Source: Burkholderiales bacterium LSUCC0115
Lineage (GTDB): Bacteria; Pseudomonadota; Gammaproteobacteria; Burkholderiales; Burkholderiaceae_A
DNA: 64,000 nucleotides
Direction: 5' to 3'
NCBI GenBank assembly: GCA_009646425.1
Contig: WJBW01000001.1
Span: 1-64,000 of the forward strand
The number at the start of each line of letters is the position of its first letter. Within the stretch, counting starts at the first letter, position 1. Under the pieces are notes generated by a model. That model saw nothing but the letters and a program-made list of their open reading frames with translations, searched no databases and was not told the DNA's origin. Both the position numbers and the translations under genes were made by a program. Shown here piece after piece: positions 27,432 through 36,874 of the stretch.

Positions 27432-28295
27432 CCAGATGCTTTTCTCGTCAGGTCTGACCGAGGCCTGCAGGCCCATGCGCTCCTTGGGCTGATAAGCGTG
27501 CTTTAGGTAGAGGCTCTTGGGGTAGTTGGTCGACAGCACGCGTTTGGTGTCCTCGGCGAGCTGATCGAGCTTGAGCTGCTGATAGCCGTAGACCATCTGG
27601 GCCAGGGCTTCTTCAACCGCCGGCGCGTCTTGATACTGCTTGATGACCTGTTGAGCCCGGTTCACGCCGGCTAGAAAGGCACCACGGCGCAGGTAGTAGC
27701 GGGCCACATGCACATCGTTCTGGGCCAGCACGTTGATCAGAAACTGCAGACGGGCCGCGCTGTCGGCCGCATAGCGGCTATCGGGAAAACGGGTGACCAG
27801 TTCCTTGAAGGTGTCAAAGGCCACACGGGCCGCCTTTGGGTCCCGCTCGGCCATGTCCTCGCCACTGACCGAAGTGAACAGGCTGGCCCGGTCGTTGAAG
27901 TTGATCAGACCCTTGAGGTAGAGCACATAGTCCACGCTCTCGTGATTGGGGTAGAGGCGCAGGAAACGCTCGACTGCGGCCAGGGCCAGAGCAGGCTCTC
28001 CTTCCTTCCAGTGAGCATAGGCGGTGTCAATCTGGGCCTGCTGGGCATAGCGGCCAAAGGGGTAGCGCGACTCCAGTTTCTGCAACAGCATGAGGCCTTG
28101 GGCCCAGTTGCCTGCGGCCATTTCGTCCTTGGCTTCTGCATAGAGGCGATCTGCCGTCCAGTTAAGCGTCTGGTCCTGGCTGGCGGGATCGACCGCACAC
28201 CCCGAGAGGACCAAGCTGGCGCCCAACATGGTCACAGTCAACAAACGAGCGCCGCGGCGCAAGAGGCCAGTAAAAAGCAGGGACAATAGAGTCAT
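27387..28295 (-). CDS. bamD: Outer-membrane assembly lipoprotein BamD
   Basis: This 302-residue lipoprotein is part of the BAM complex that inserts outer-membrane barrels. The lipobox is LVLSGC with C33 as lipidated residue. TPR-like repeats follow: AKDEMAAGNWAQGLMLLQKL, RYPFGRYAQQAQIDTAYAHW and RFPDSRYAADSAARL. Its start codon shares the CATG sequence with the divergent rluD start (2-base overlap), so its leader lies within the rluD coding region. bamA is in this window too, at 60824-63184. Confidence 0.95.
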   Translation of the reverse strand: MTLLSLLFTGLLRRGARLLTVTMLGASLVLSGCAVDPASQDQTLNWTADRLYAEAKDEMAAGNWAQGLMLLQKLESRYPFGRYAQQAQIDTAYAHWKEGEPALALAAVERFLRLYPNHESVDYVLYLKGLINFNDRASLFTSVSGEDMAERDPKAARVAFDTFKELVTRFPDSRYAADSAARLQFLINVLAQNDVHVARYYLRRGAFLAGVNRAQQVIKQYQDAPAVEEALAQMVYGYQQLKLDQLAEDTKRVLSTNYPKSLYLKHAYQPKERMGLQASVRPDEKSIWSSLKVWEKIPSLLR

Positions 28296-29280
28296 GCAGG
28301 ATTCAAACCTCGAGGAAGATGTCTCTGATTATAGCCAGCCGGTGCGCTTTGTCGTCCCTACGGAGCACCAAGGCGAGCGACTGGATCGCTTTCTGTCGGC
28401 GTGCCTGCCGGAGCACTCCCGGGCCCGTTTGCAGAAGTGGGTAGAGCAGGGCTTTGTCACCCTGGCCGATCGCAGCCTTCGACCCAGCACCACGCTGAAA
28501 TCAGGAGAGGTCATCGAGGTCTTGGCACCGCCCCCCGAGCCTGAGGGCGACTGGCGGGCCGAGCCGGTGGACTTTGAAGTGGTTCACGACGAGGACAGTT
28601 TTCTGGTGGTCAACAAGCCCGCTGGCCTGGTGGTGCATCCGGCTGCCGGCCATGCCAGCGGCACGCTGCTCAATGGCCTGCTGCATCTTCACCCCGAGCT
28701 GGTTCACCTGCCCAGGGCCGGCATCGTGCACCGCCTCGATCGGGACACCACCGGCCTGATGGTGGTCGCCAAGACTGCCGAGGCGCAGACCTCGCTGGTC
28801 CGTCAGCTACAGGCCAGGACCGTCTCGCGGGAGTACCTGGCGTTGGCCTGGGGTTACATGAAAAAAGACCAGACCATCACCGGCGACATTGGGCGGGACC
28901 CCAGAGACCGCCAGAAAATGGCCGTGGTGGTGACCAACGGCAAGCCCGCCACCACCCACGTCAAGATCCTGGCCTATGGACAGATTCACCAAAGGCCGGT
29001 CACCCTGGTGGCTTGCAAACTTGAGACCGGGCGCACGCACCAGATCCGGGTGCACCTGCAGTCGATCGGCCACCCTCTGGTGGGTGACCCCAGCTATCAG
29101 CGAGGGGCACCAGGACTGGGACAGCGATTGGGCTTTGACCGACAGGCACTGCATGCCAGAGCCTTGTCGTTTGACCATCCCATCCACCCGGACCCCCAGC
29201 ACCCGAAGTCCTTCAAGGCCGTCATACCGCAAGACCTGGCTGACCTGATTGCCCATGCCCAAATCCATTACACCGATTGA
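28294..29280 (+). CDS. rluD: 23S rRNA pseudouridine synthase RluD
   Basis: The ATG at 28294 gives 328 residues; a longer ORF start lies inside bamD and is not used. An S4 RNA-binding domain spans about 25-80 (LDRFLSACLPEHSRARLQ). The catalytic motif is GIVHRLDRDTTGLMVVAKT, with D149 as nucleophile. VACKLETGRTHQIRVHL is the C-terminal family motif. RluD modifies helix 69 of 23S rRNA (positions 1911, 1915, 1917 in E. coli). The next gene overlaps its end. Confidence 0.95.
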   Translation: MQDSNLEEDVSDYSQPVRFVVPTEHQGERLDRFLSACLPEHSRARLQKWVEQGFVTLADRSLRPSTTLKSGEVIEVLAPPPEPEGDWRAEPVDFEVVHDEDSFLVVNKPAGLVVHPAAGHASGTLLNGLLHLHPELVHLPRAGIVHRLDRDTTGLMVVAKTAEAQTSLVRQLQARTVSREYLALAWGYMKKDQTITGDIGRDPRDRQKMAVVVTNGKPATTHVKILAYGQIHQRPVTLVACKLETGRTHQIRVHLQSIGHPLVGDPSYQRGAPGLGQRLGFDRQALHARALSFDHPIHPDPQHPKSFKAVIPQDLADLIAHAQIHYTD

Positions 29281-30130
29281 GGGCTGGCCCACCGGCGTTC
29301 GGGCGGCCTTCACGACCCGTGGACTGGGCTGCGAGTTGGTGCAGCCGGTCGTCACCGATGCCGCTGGCATGCGCACCGACTTTGACGGCTTGAATTTAGG
29401 GGCCCACGTGGGTGATGAGCCTTCACGGGTCTTGTTTCACCGCCAGGCTGTCGAGCAGTTCATTGGGGCCAAACCCATCTGGCTCAACCAGATCCATGGG
29501 GCAGAGGTGCTGCGGGTGGATGGTCATCAACCGCCCACCGCCCAAGCCCCGCTCACCTCTCTGTCCACCTCTCTGTCTTCTCATCTGCCCGCAGTCGATG
29601 CCCTGATCACCAACCAAGCTGGTCAGGCCGCCTGCATCATGGCCGCCGACTGTCTGCCCGTCTTGGCAGCGACCACCGATGGGCAATGGGTGGGGGCCGC
29701 CCACGCTGGCTGGCGGGGCTTGGCTGCCGGGGTTTTAGAGAACCTGTTGAAGGCGATGACCGAAGCCCAAAATCAGGCCCAAGAACAGGACCAGCAACGG
29801 GCCGCAGCTCAAGACCCGTCGGTGATGGTCTGGCTGGGGCCCTGTATTGGGCCTCAGGCCTTTGAGGTGGGGCCAGAGGTCCTGCAGGCCTTTGACCTAA
29901 AGGCCACGGACCCTTTGGTGCAGCCCAGTCAACGGCCGCAGCACTTCTACCTGGATCTGGCGGGACTGACTGCTAGACGCCTGCAGCAATGGGCCCTGGA
30001 CCATCGGGTCACCCTGAACTTGCGCAACCAAGACCAGGCCTGCACCTGGTCTGATCCCGAGCGCTATTACAGCCATCGGCGCTCAGCACCCTGTGGTCGC
30101 ATGGCCTTTCTCATTTGGCGCGAGGACTGA
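29255..30130 (+). CDS. pgeF: Purine nucleoside phosphorylase / laccase-domain protein (PgeF, YfiH family)
   Basis: The 291-residue product belongs to the DUF152 family. The metal-site residues are in NQIHGAEVLRVDG, ADCLPVLAA and GAAHAGWRGLAAG, and WLGPCIGPQAFEVG closes the fold. The family has been assigned both peptidoglycan-precursor proofreading and purine nucleoside phosphorylase/adenosine deaminase activity. ATG 29255 is preferred; a TTG two codons upstream is possible. It overlaps rluD by 26 bases, the usual rluD-yfiH pairing. A low-complexity insert TSLSTSLSSHL sits near residue 105. Confidence 0.9.
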   Translation: MPKSITPIEGWPTGVRAAFTTRGLGCELVQPVVTDAAGMRTDFDGLNLGAHVGDEPSRVLFHRQAVEQFIGAKPIWLNQIHGAEVLRVDGHQPPTAQAPLTSLSTSLSSHLPAVDALITNQAGQAACIMAADCLPVLAATTDGQWVGAAHAGWRGLAAGVLENLLKAMTEAQNQAQEQDQQRAAAQDPSVMVWLGPCIGPQAFEVGPEVLQAFDLKATDPLVQPSQRPQHFYLDLAGLTARRLQQWALDHRVTLNLRNQDQACTWSDPERYYSHRRSAPCGRMAFLIWRED

Positions 30131-30159
30131 TTTCTCGAAAAGCTAGATCCCGTCTAGAT

Positions 30160-30188
30160 TTGACAAGCATCAGACAAGGGAAAAGAAT
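30160..30188 (+). promoter_or_regulatory. Possible sigma-70 promoter of phaC
   Basis: A consensus -35 TTGACA (30160-30165) is followed after 17 bases by AAGAAT, which matches 4 of 6 bases of the -10 box. It lies 82 bases upstream of the phaC start. An alternative -10, TAAGAT, lies near 30223. Confidence 0.45.
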
Positions 30189-30269
30189 GACCTCAAGAGT
30201 CATCCAATTGAGGCAAAAGCCCCATAAGATATGACCATCGAGCCACCAACCGTGGCGACAGGGAGACAC

Positions 30270-31865
30270 ATGAGTAACCAGAAGCCTTTGGTCGCAATCG
30301 AACCAGACCGTCTACAGGCCATTCAGCAGGCCTACATGGAGAAGCTCGCCGGACTGCTGGCCTCCAACGACCAAGCCGTGAGCCTTGCCAAATCCGATCG
30401 TCGTTTTTCATCAGACAGCTGGCTCAGCAGTGGCCCCTTTGCCACCATGGCCGCCATGTATGTCCTCAACAGCCAAACGCTGATGGACATGGCCAAGTCG
30501 GTGCAGGCCGATGCCAAGACGCATCAGGCCCTGGAGTTTATGGTTCAGCAGTGGGTGGACTTTGCATCGCCAGCCAACTTCCTGGCCACCAATCCAGAGG
30601 CCCAGCAAAAGCTCATCGACACCAAAGGCGAGAGCCTTAAGAACGGCATCGACAACCTGCTGGGTGACCTGGCCAAGGGCCGCATCACACAGTCAGACGA
30701 GACTGTCTTTGAGATCGGCAAGAACCTGGCCACCAGCAAGGGATCGGTCGTCTATCAGAACGAACTCTTTCAGCTGATTCAGTACTCGCCGCTTACCGAC
30801 AAGGTGGGCAGCCGTCCCATCCTGCTGGTACCCCCAGCTATCAATAAGTTCTACATCATGGACCTGCAGCCCGAGAGCTCTCTGGTTCGGTTTATGGTGG
30901 AGCAGGGCCACACGGTCTTTCTGGTCTCCTGGCGCAATGTGCTTGATCCCGAGAGCAAACTGACCTGGGACGATTACATCGAAGACGGCATCATTCAGGC
31001 CATCTCGGTCGTGACCGACATCTGCCAGGTGCCCGACATCAACACCCTGGGCTTCTGCGTGGGCGGCACCATGCTGGTCAGTGCACTGGCGGTCTTGGCG
31101 GCCCGCGGCGATACCTCAGTCCACTCGCTCACCCTCATGACGACGTTGCTGGACTTCACCAACACGGGTGTGCTGGATGTCTTTATCAATGAGCAGCATG
31201 TCAGCATGCGTGAGGCCACGCTCGGACAAGGCGGTGTGCTGCCCGGCAAAGAACTGGCAGCCACCTTCTCGGCGCTGCGGCCCAATGACCTGATCTGGAA
31301 TTACGTGGTCAAGAACTACCTCAAGGGCGAGGCTCCACCAGCCTTTGACATCCTGTACTGGAACGCCGACTCCACCAACCTGCCTGGACCGTTTTTTGCC
31401 TGGTACCTGCGCAACATGTACCTGGAGAACAACCTGGTCAAGAAAAACCGCCTCAAGATCTGCGGCGAGAAGATTGACCTGGGCCTGCTGGGCGACCTGC
31501 CGGTCTATGCCTTTGGCGCCGTCGAAGACCACATCGTGCCCTGGGATTCGGCCTGGCAGTCGGCTACCCACCTGGGCAAGAACGTTCGCTACGTGCTGGG
31601 GGCCAGCGGCCACATCGCCGGCAGCATCAACCCGGCCTCTAAGAACAAGCGCTGCTACTGGACGGCCAGCAAACTCAACACCTCGGCTGAGAAATGGCGT
31701 GAGTCGGCCAAGGAGCAGCCCGGTAGCTGGTGGAACGACTGGGCCAAGTGGGCCGCTGGCCATAAAGGCACGGCCAAGGCGGCGCCCAAGCGCGAGGGTA
31801 GTGGAACTCAGTACAAGCCCATAGAGCCGGCACCCGGCAGCTATGTCAAAGTAAGAGCCGTTTAA
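30270..31865 (+). CDS. phaC: Class I polyhydroxyalkanoate synthase
   Basis: The ATG at 30270 has GGGAGA before it and is preferred to the one at 30231. The 531-residue protein polymerises 3-hydroxyacyl-CoA into PHA at granules. The lipase-like box GFCVGG holds nucleophile C263. The other catalytic residues are the Asp in GAVEDHIVPW and the His in GASGHIAG. WRNVLDPESK and VPPAINKFYIMDL are class I motifs. It is somewhat shorter than many class I enzymes (560-590), mainly at the N-terminus. phaB follows after 36 bases. Confidence 0.95.
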   Translation: MSNQKPLVAIEPDRLQAIQQAYMEKLAGLLASNDQAVSLAKSDRRFSSDSWLSSGPFATMAAMYVLNSQTLMDMAKSVQADAKTHQALEFMVQQWVDFASPANFLATNPEAQQKLIDTKGESLKNGIDNLLGDLAKGRITQSDETVFEIGKNLATSKGSVVYQNELFQLIQYSPLTDKVGSRPILLVPPAINKFYIMDLQPESSLVRFMVEQGHTVFLVSWRNVLDPESKLTWDDYIEDGIIQAISVVTDICQVPDINTLGFCVGGTMLVSALAVLAARGDTSVHSLTLMTTLLDFTNTGVLDVFINEQHVSMREATLGQGGVLPGKELAATFSALRPNDLIWNYVVKNYLKGEAPPAFDILYWNADSTNLPGPFFAWYLRNMYLENNLVKKNRLKICGEKIDLGLLGDLPVYAFGAVEDHIVPWDSAWQSATHLGKNVRYVLGASGHIAGSINPASKNKRCYWTASKLNTSAEKWRESAKEQPGSWWNDWAKWAAGHKGTAKAAPKREGSGTQYKPIEPAPGSYVKVRAV

Positions 31866-31901
31866 CAAAAAAATCACAAAACAAAAACAGGAGACAACAC
31901 C

Positions 31902-32639
31902 ATGAGCAAACGCGTCGCATATGTCACAGGGGGAATGGGCGGCATCGGTACCTCGATCTGCCGCAAACTGCATGACGCAGGCTTTACCGTCATCGCGGGC
32001 TGCGGCCCCAGCCGTGACCATGCCAAATGGCTGGCCGAGCAGAAGGCCGATGGCTACACCTTTCATGCCTCGGTCGGCAACGTCTCTGACTGGGACTCCA
32101 CCGTCGAGGCTTTTGACAAGGTCAAGGCTGAGTTCGGCAACCCCGACGTGCTGGTCAACAACGCCGGCATCACCAAGGACGGCATGTTCCTGAAGATGAC
32201 CCGTGAGCAGTGGAATGCGGTCATGGACACCAACCTGAACAGCCTGTTCAACGTGACCAAGCAGGTCGTCGAGGGCATGGTCGCCAAGCAATGGGGCCGG
32301 ATCATCAACATCTCGTCGGTGAATGGTCAAAAGGGCCAGTTCGGTCAGACCAACTACTCCACGGCCAAGGCTGGTATCCACGGCTTCACTATGGCCCTGG
32401 CCCAAGAGATGGCCTCCAAGGGCGTCACCGTTAACACCGTCTCGCCTGGCTACATCGGCACCGACATGGTTCGCGCCATCAAGCCCGAGGTGCTGGAAAA
32501 GATTGTGGCGACCATCCCCGTCAAGCGTCTGGGTGAGCCAGAGGAAATCGGGTCCATCGTGACCTGGCTGGCTTCCGATGACAGCGGGTTTGCCACCGGC
32601 GCAGACTTCTCGCTCAACGGCGGTCTGCACATGGGCTAA
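31902..32639 (+). CDS. phaB: Acetoacetyl-CoA reductase
   Basis: This 245-residue short-chain dehydrogenase reduces acetoacetyl-CoA to (R)-3-hydroxybutyryl-CoA for PhaC, with NADPH. The cofactor loop is TGGMGGIG, with NNAGIT at 86-91. The catalytic S139, Y152 and K156 are in place (ISSVNGQKGQFGQTNYSTAK). The stretch NGQKGQFGQTNYS is typical of PhaB and separates it from FabG. Ribosome site is AGGAGA. A hairpin terminator follows. Confidence 0.95.
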   Translation: MSKRVAYVTGGMGGIGTSICRKLHDAGFTVIAGCGPSRDHAKWLAEQKADGYTFHASVGNVSDWDSTVEAFDKVKAEFGNPDVLVNNAGITKDGMFLKMTREQWNAVMDTNLNSLFNVTKQVVEGMVAKQWGRIINISSVNGQKGQFGQTNYSTAKAGIHGFTMALAQEMASKGVTVNTVSPGYIGTDMVRAIKPEVLEKIVATIPVKRLGEPEEIGSIVTWLASDDSGFATGADFSLNGGLHMG

Positions 32640-32647
32640 TCAAAGTG

Positions 32648-32693
32648 GCCGGCCTCAGGCGCCTCGAGCGTCTCGGCCGGTCCTTTTTTAGTC
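32648..32693 (+). terminator. Hairpin terminator after phaB
   Basis: CCGGCC and GGCCGG form the base of a stem-loop, with AG-CG/CG-CT pairing inside, followed by TCC and a run of seven T. It lies between phaB and phaR and would reduce read-through into phaR. Confidence 0.6.
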
Positions 32694-32716
32694 AGTTCGT
32701 TTAGAAGGGGCCCATC

Positions 32717-33268
32717 ATGAGAAAACAAGACCAAATCCGACTCATCAAAAAATACCCCAACCGCCGTCTCTATGACACGCGAACCAGCACCTACATCACG
32801 CTGGTCGATGTCAAAGAGCTGGTCTTGGCCAACGAAGACTTCCAAGTGATTGATGCCAAGACGGGCGACGACCTGACCCGAAGCATTCTGCTGCAGATCA
32901 TCCTAGAAGAAGAGTCCGCGGGGATTCCCATGTTCTCAGCCGAAGCGCTGGCCAATGTCATTCGCTTCTATGGCAACGCCATGCAGGGCATGATGGGCAC
33001 CTACCTCGAGAAGAATATTCAGGCCTTCATGGACATGCAGGGCAAGTTACAAGAGCAGTCCCAGGCGTTTGTGGGCAGCAAGCCCGGCTCGCAAGAAGCC
33101 TGGACCCAGTTCATGGCTGGCCAAGCGCCCATGATGCAAAACCTCATGAGTAATTACATCGACCAGAGCAAGAAGGTCTTCATGCAGATGGAAGAGCAGA
33201 TGCAGAACAATGCCAAGTCCATGCTGAGCAGCTTTGGCTTGAACCCTGACCAAAAGGACAAGAAGTAG
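32717..33268 (+). CDS. phaR: PHA synthesis repressor PhaR
   Basis: The 183-residue protein has the PhaR/PhbR DNA- and PHA-binding domain at the N-terminus (RLIKKYPNRRLYDTRTSTYITL), then the accessory domain (TRSILLQIILEEE). A Met/Gln-rich amphipathic C-terminal half follows, which in the family binds granules. PhaR represses phasin genes until PHA appears. No phasin gene is in the window. It begins 24 bases after the phaB terminator. Confidence 0.95.
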   Translation: MRKQDQIRLIKKYPNRRLYDTRTSTYITLVDVKELVLANEDFQVIDAKTGDDLTRSILLQIILEEESAGIPMFSAEALANVIRFYGNAMQGMMGTYLEKNIQAFMDMQGKLQEQSQAFVGSKPGSQEAWTQFMAGQAPMMQNLMSNYIDQSKKVFMQMEEQMQNNAKSMLSSFGLNPDQKDKK

Positions 33269-33274
33269 CCCTCA

Positions 33275-34633
33275 ATGTCCTCACCTACCGTTGGTTTTGT
33301 CTCCTTGGGATGCCCCAAGGCTCTGGTTGACTCTGAAAGAATTCTGACCCAGCTCCGAGCCGAGGGCTATGGGGTGAGTGGCAGCTACGAAGGTGCTGAC
33401 CTGGTGGTGGTCAACACCTGTGGGTTTATTGACGACGCCGTCCAAGAAAGCCTAGACGCCATCGGAGAGGCCTTGGCCGAAAATGGCAAGGTGATCGTCA
33501 CCGGCTGCCTTGGGGCCAAGACCTCGGAGCAGGGCGGTTCATTGGTGGCCGAGGTGCACCCCAAGGTGCTGGCGGTCACCGGCCCCCATGCCACGGCCGA
33601 GGTCATGCAGGCCATTCACCAGCACCTGCCAAAGCCACACGACCCGTTTACCGATCTTGTGCCAGAGCAGGGTATTCGGCTCACACCAGACCACTACGCC
33701 TACCTCAAGATCTCAGAGGGCTGTAACCACCGGTGCAGCTTTTGCATCATTCCATCCATGCGAGGCGATCTGGTCTCACGTCCAGTCGGCGAGGTCATGC
33801 GAGAGGCCGAGGCCTTGGTCAAGGCTGGTGTCAAAGAGATCCTGGTGATCTCTCAAGACACCTCGGCCTACGGCGTGGACCTGAAATACCGCACCGACTT
33901 TGTCGATGGCCGGCCGGTCAGGACCCGAATGACCGAACTGGTTCAAGAGCTCGCCAAGCTGGGCGTCTGGATCCGACTGCACTACGTCTATCCCTATCCA
34001 CATGTCGATGAGATCCTGCCACTCATGGCCGAGGGCAAGGTGCTGCCATATCTGGATGTGCCTTTCCAGCATGCCCACCCCGATGTCCTCAAGCGCATGA
34101 AGCGGCCAGCCAGCGGCGAGAAGAACCTGGAGCGCATTCAGCGCTGGCGGGAGATCTGTCCGGATCTGACCATTCGCAGCAGCTTTATTGCTGGGTTTCC
34201 CGGTGAGACCGAGGCCGAGCACCAATACCTGCTGGATTTCCTGACAGAGGCGCAGATCGATCGCCTGGGTTGTTTTGTCTATAGCCCCGTGGATGGGGCA
34301 GGGGCCAATGCACTGCCTGGCCCGCTGCCAGACGAGGTTCGTCAGGCTCGACAGGAGGCGGTCATGGCCCATCAGGCGCCGATCTCCGCCATTCGACAGG
34401 CCCGCTGGATTGGCCGTCGGGTTCAGCTGCTGATCGACGGCGTAGACACCGAGGAGGGCTGCCTGATCGCCCGAACCACGGGCGATGCGCCGGAGATCGA
34501 TGGCCTGGTTCGCGTTTATCCAGACCCCAATTCAAGACATCCCGTCACTGTTGAGACAGGTCAATTCTGCGTGGCAGACATTGTCGATAGCCATGAATAC
34601 GACCTCGAAGCGGTGTATGTTTCTAACCAGTAG
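33275..34633 (+). CDS. rimO: Ribosomal protein S12 methylthiotransferase RimO
   Basis: This 452-residue radical-SAM enzyme adds a methylthio group to an Asp of ribosomal protein S12. The N-terminal UPF0004 domain has C13, C49 and C78 for one 4Fe-4S cluster. The radical-SAM motif CNHRCSFC has C150, C154 and C157. A TRAM domain ends the protein ([14 protein letters not shown], then GLVRVYP). [12 protein letters not shown] separates RimO from MiaB. It starts 6 bases after phaR. Confidence 0.96.
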   Translation: MSSPTVGFVSLGCPKALVDSERILTQLRAEGYGVSGSYEGADLVVVNTCGFIDDAVQESLDAIGEALAENGKVIVTGCLGAKTSEQGGSLVAEVHPKVLAVTGPHATAEVMQAIHQHLPKPHDPFTDLVPEQGIRLTPDHYAYLKISEGCNHRCSFCIIPSMRGDLVSRPVGEVMREAEALVKAGVKEILVISQDTSAYGVDLKYRTDFVDGRPVRTRMTELVQELAKLGVWIRLHYVYPYPHVDEILPLMAEGKVLPYLDVPFQHAHPDVLKRMKRPASGEKNLERIQRWREICPDLTIRSSFIAGFPGETEAEHQYLLDFLTEAQIDRLGCFVYSPVDGAGANALPGPLPDEVRQARQEAVMAHQAPISAIRQARWIGRRVQLLIDGVDTEEGCLIARTTGDAPEIDGLVRVYPDPNSRHPVTVETGQFCVADIVDSHEYDLEAVYVSNQ

Positions 34634-34668
34634 ACCCATTTGCATAAAAAAACCAAGGAGGAGTCAGC

Positions 34669-35844
34669 ATGCGTGAAGTCGTCGTTCTGAGTGCCGTTCG
34701 GTCGGCCATTGGTGGATTCGGGGGCTCCCTGTCGGGCTTTGAGCCGTCTGAGCTCGGTGGCCTGGTCATGAAAGAGGCCATCGCCCAGTCCAAGGCAGAT
34801 CCTGCTGCCATTAACTACGTGGTCTGCGGCAACTGCATCCCCACCGAAGTCCGCAGCCCCTATGTCTCGCGCGTGGCCGCCATTCAGGCTGGCCTGCCCA
34901 TGGATTCTGTGGCACTGACCATCAACCGGCTCTGCGGCTCTGCGCTGCAGGCGGTGGTCTCTTCGACCCAGAACATCCTGCTAGGTGACTCCGACTACGG
35001 GATCGGCGGCGGCGTAGAGGTCATGAGCAAGGGCGGCTATCTGAGCCCAGCCATGCGCTCCGGCGCCCGCATGGGCGACACCAAGGTCATCGACATGATG
35101 GTGGCCACCCTGACCGACCCATTTGGCGTGGGCCACATGGGGATCACCGCCGAGAACCTGGCCAGCAAGCATGGCCTGACCCGCGAGCAACAAGACGCCT
35201 TTGCCCTGGAGTCCCAGAACCGCGCCGCCAAGGCCATTGCAGAGGGCCGTTTCAAGGACCAGATCGTGCCCATCACCATCAAGAGCAAGAAGGGTGATGT
35301 GGTGTTCGATACCGACGAACATCCCCGGGCCACCAGCATGGACAAGCTGGCTGCCATGAAGCCGGCCTTTAAGAAGGACGGCTCAGTGACCGCTGGCAAT
35401 GCCTCTGGCATCAACGATGCGGCCGCCTTCTTGGTGCTGGCCGAGGCCAGCGTGGCAGCCAAGTCTGGCCAGAAGCCCCTGGCCCGTGTCGTGAGCTACG
35501 CAGTCGCCGGTGTGCCCAACGATGTGATGGGCGAGGGTCCCATTCCAGCCACCCAGATTGCGCTGAAGCGCGCTGGCCTGACGCTCGACAAGATCGACGT
35601 GATCGAGTCCAACGAGGCCTTTGCCGCCCAGGCCTTGACTGTGACCAAGGTGCTGGGTCTGGATCCAGCCAAGGTGAACGTCAACGGCGGCGCGATTGCC
35701 TTGGGCCACCCAGTTGGCGCCACGGGTGCGGTTATTGCCACCAAGTGCATCCACGAGCTGCACCGGGTCAATGGCAAGTATGGTCTGGCCACCATGTGTA
35801 TCGGCGGCGGCCAGGGCATCGCGGTGATCTTCGAACGCCTGTAA
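34669..35844 (+). CDS. bktB: Beta-ketothiolase / acetyl-CoA C-acetyltransferase
   Basis: This 391-residue thiolase condenses two acyl-CoA units to a 3-ketoacyl-CoA, the first PHA step. The catalytic residues are C89 ([11 protein letters not shown]), H347 (LGHPVGATG) and C377 (MCIGGGQG). The sequence start [21 protein letters not shown] resembles BktB more than PhaA of Cupriavidus, so it may also accept propionyl-CoA. AAGGAGGAG is a strong ribosome site. It lies 35 bases after rimO. Confidence 0.9.
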   Translation: MREVVVLSAVRSAIGGFGGSLSGFEPSELGGLVMKEAIAQSKADPAAINYVVCGNCIPTEVRSPYVSRVAAIQAGLPMDSVALTINRLCGSALQAVVSSTQNILLGDSDYGIGGGVEVMSKGGYLSPAMRSGARMGDTKVIDMMVATLTDPFGVGHMGITAENLASKHGLTREQQDAFALESQNRAAKAIAEGRFKDQIVPITIKSKKGDVVFDTDEHPRATSMDKLAAMKPAFKKDGSVTAGNASGINDAAAFLVLAEASVAAKSGQKPLARVVSYAVAGVPNDVMGEGPIPATQIALKRAGLTLDKIDVIESNEAFAAQALTVTKVLGLDPAKVNVNGGAIALGHPVGATGAVIATKCIHELHRVNGKYGLATMCIGGGQGIAVIFERL

Positions 35845-35916
35845 GCCTTCAGGGCTTAAGCTCCATGGGGCTAGCAGTCAGGGGCCGTTGGTTGGCCCTT
35901 GAGTGGCCCGTTAGAC

Positions 35917-35957
35917 AGCCCGGTCGGGGTGGGGAACATTCTCCAGCCAGCCGGGCT
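35917..35957 (+). terminator. Stem-loop downstream of bktB
   Basis: AGCCCGG (35917-35923) and CCGGGCT (35951-35957) form a perfect 7-base stem with a 27-base loop. Only a weak TCTTC tract follows, so termination is uncertain. The rest of the 253-base gap before tatD (35845-36097) holds a small hairpin right at the bktB stop (TAAGCC-N5-GGCTTA) and nothing gene-like. Confidence 0.4.
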
Positions 35958-36097
35958 TCTTCATCTCTTTACTAGTTTACATAATAAACATTACGCGACA
36001 TTGGCCACAGACTAACTCAAAGCCTCGAGACCATCAAACGGAGGCATTCAAGTCCAAAACGCAGGTCCACAACCAGCACTCCACAACCTGGCGTTGA

Positions 36098-36874
36098 CTA
36101 GGCCAATTGGGCCGAAATGAACCGGTCGAAGTTGGCGGTGGTCTTCTGGGCCACCTCAGCGACAGGCACTTGCTTGAGGTCCGCGATGCGTTGGGCGACA
36201 TGCACCACATAAGCAGGCTCGTTGGTCTTACCGCGAAATGGAACAGGGGCGAGAAACGGCGCATCGGTCTCGATCATCAGGTGATCCAGTGGCAATTCCT
36301 GCGCCACCTGGTGAACCTGGGCCGCATTCTTGAAGGTCACGATGCCAGAGAGCGAGACCAGAAAATTCAGGTCAACGGCCTGTCTGGCGACATCAATACT
36401 TTCAGTAAAACAATGCATTACACCGCCAACCTCATCCGCTTTCTCTTCCTTGAGGATGCGAATGGTATCGGCCGGGGCCTCGCGAGTGTGAATGATCAGC
36501 GGCTTGCCCAGCTCTCGAGCCGCGCGGATGTGAACCCGAAACCGTTCCCGCTGCCAGTCCAGTTCTCCCTTGAGTCGGAAGTAGTCCAAACCGGTCTCAC
36601 CGACAGCCACCACCTTGGGATCCTGCCCACGCCGGACCAGCTCATCGACGCTGGGCTCGACCTCATCCTCGTAATCGGGATGAACGCCCACCGAACAGAC
36701 CAGGAAGTCGTGGGCCTTGGCAATGCCCAGCACCTGATCGGCCTCCTGCAGGGTGGTACAGACGTTCAGGGCCCGCCGAACACCGGCAGCCCGCATGCGG
36801 GCCAAGACCTCTTCGGTCTGCTCCCGCAAGCCCTCGTAGTTCAGATGGCAGTGTGAATCGGCGAACTCAAGCAT
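36098..36874 (-). CDS. tatD: TatD family metal-dependent DNase
   Basis: The ATG at 36874 gives the family N-terminus MLEFADSHCHLNY, with metal ligands H8 and H10; an ORF start at 36910 adds unrelated residues. The 258-residue barrel has VGETGLDYFR, IIHTREAP, GVMHCF and IETDAPFLAPVPFRGKTNEP, all classic TatD motifs. TatD/YcfH enzymes are 3'-5' exonucleases or deoxyesterases. It overlaps the holB stop by 8 bases in the mltG-tmk-holB-tatD operon. Confidence 0.93.
   Translation of the reverse strand: MLEFADSHCHLNYEGLREQTEEVLARMRAAGVRRALNVCTTLQEADQVLGIAKAHDFLVCSVGVHPDYEDEVEPSVDELVRRGQDPKVVAVGETGLDYFRLKGELDWQRERFRVHIRAARELGKPLIIHTREAPADTIRILKEEKADEVGGVMHCFTESIDVARQAVDLNFLVSLSGIVTFKNAAQVHQVAQELPLDHLMIETDAPFLAPVPFRGKTNEPAYVVHVAQRIADLKQVPVAEVAQKTTANFDRFISAQLA

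Noticed and set aside
31116-32630. 504-residue open frame opposite phaC-phaB
   Set aside because: Antisense to two well-supported genes and crosses their boundary with no start context of its own.
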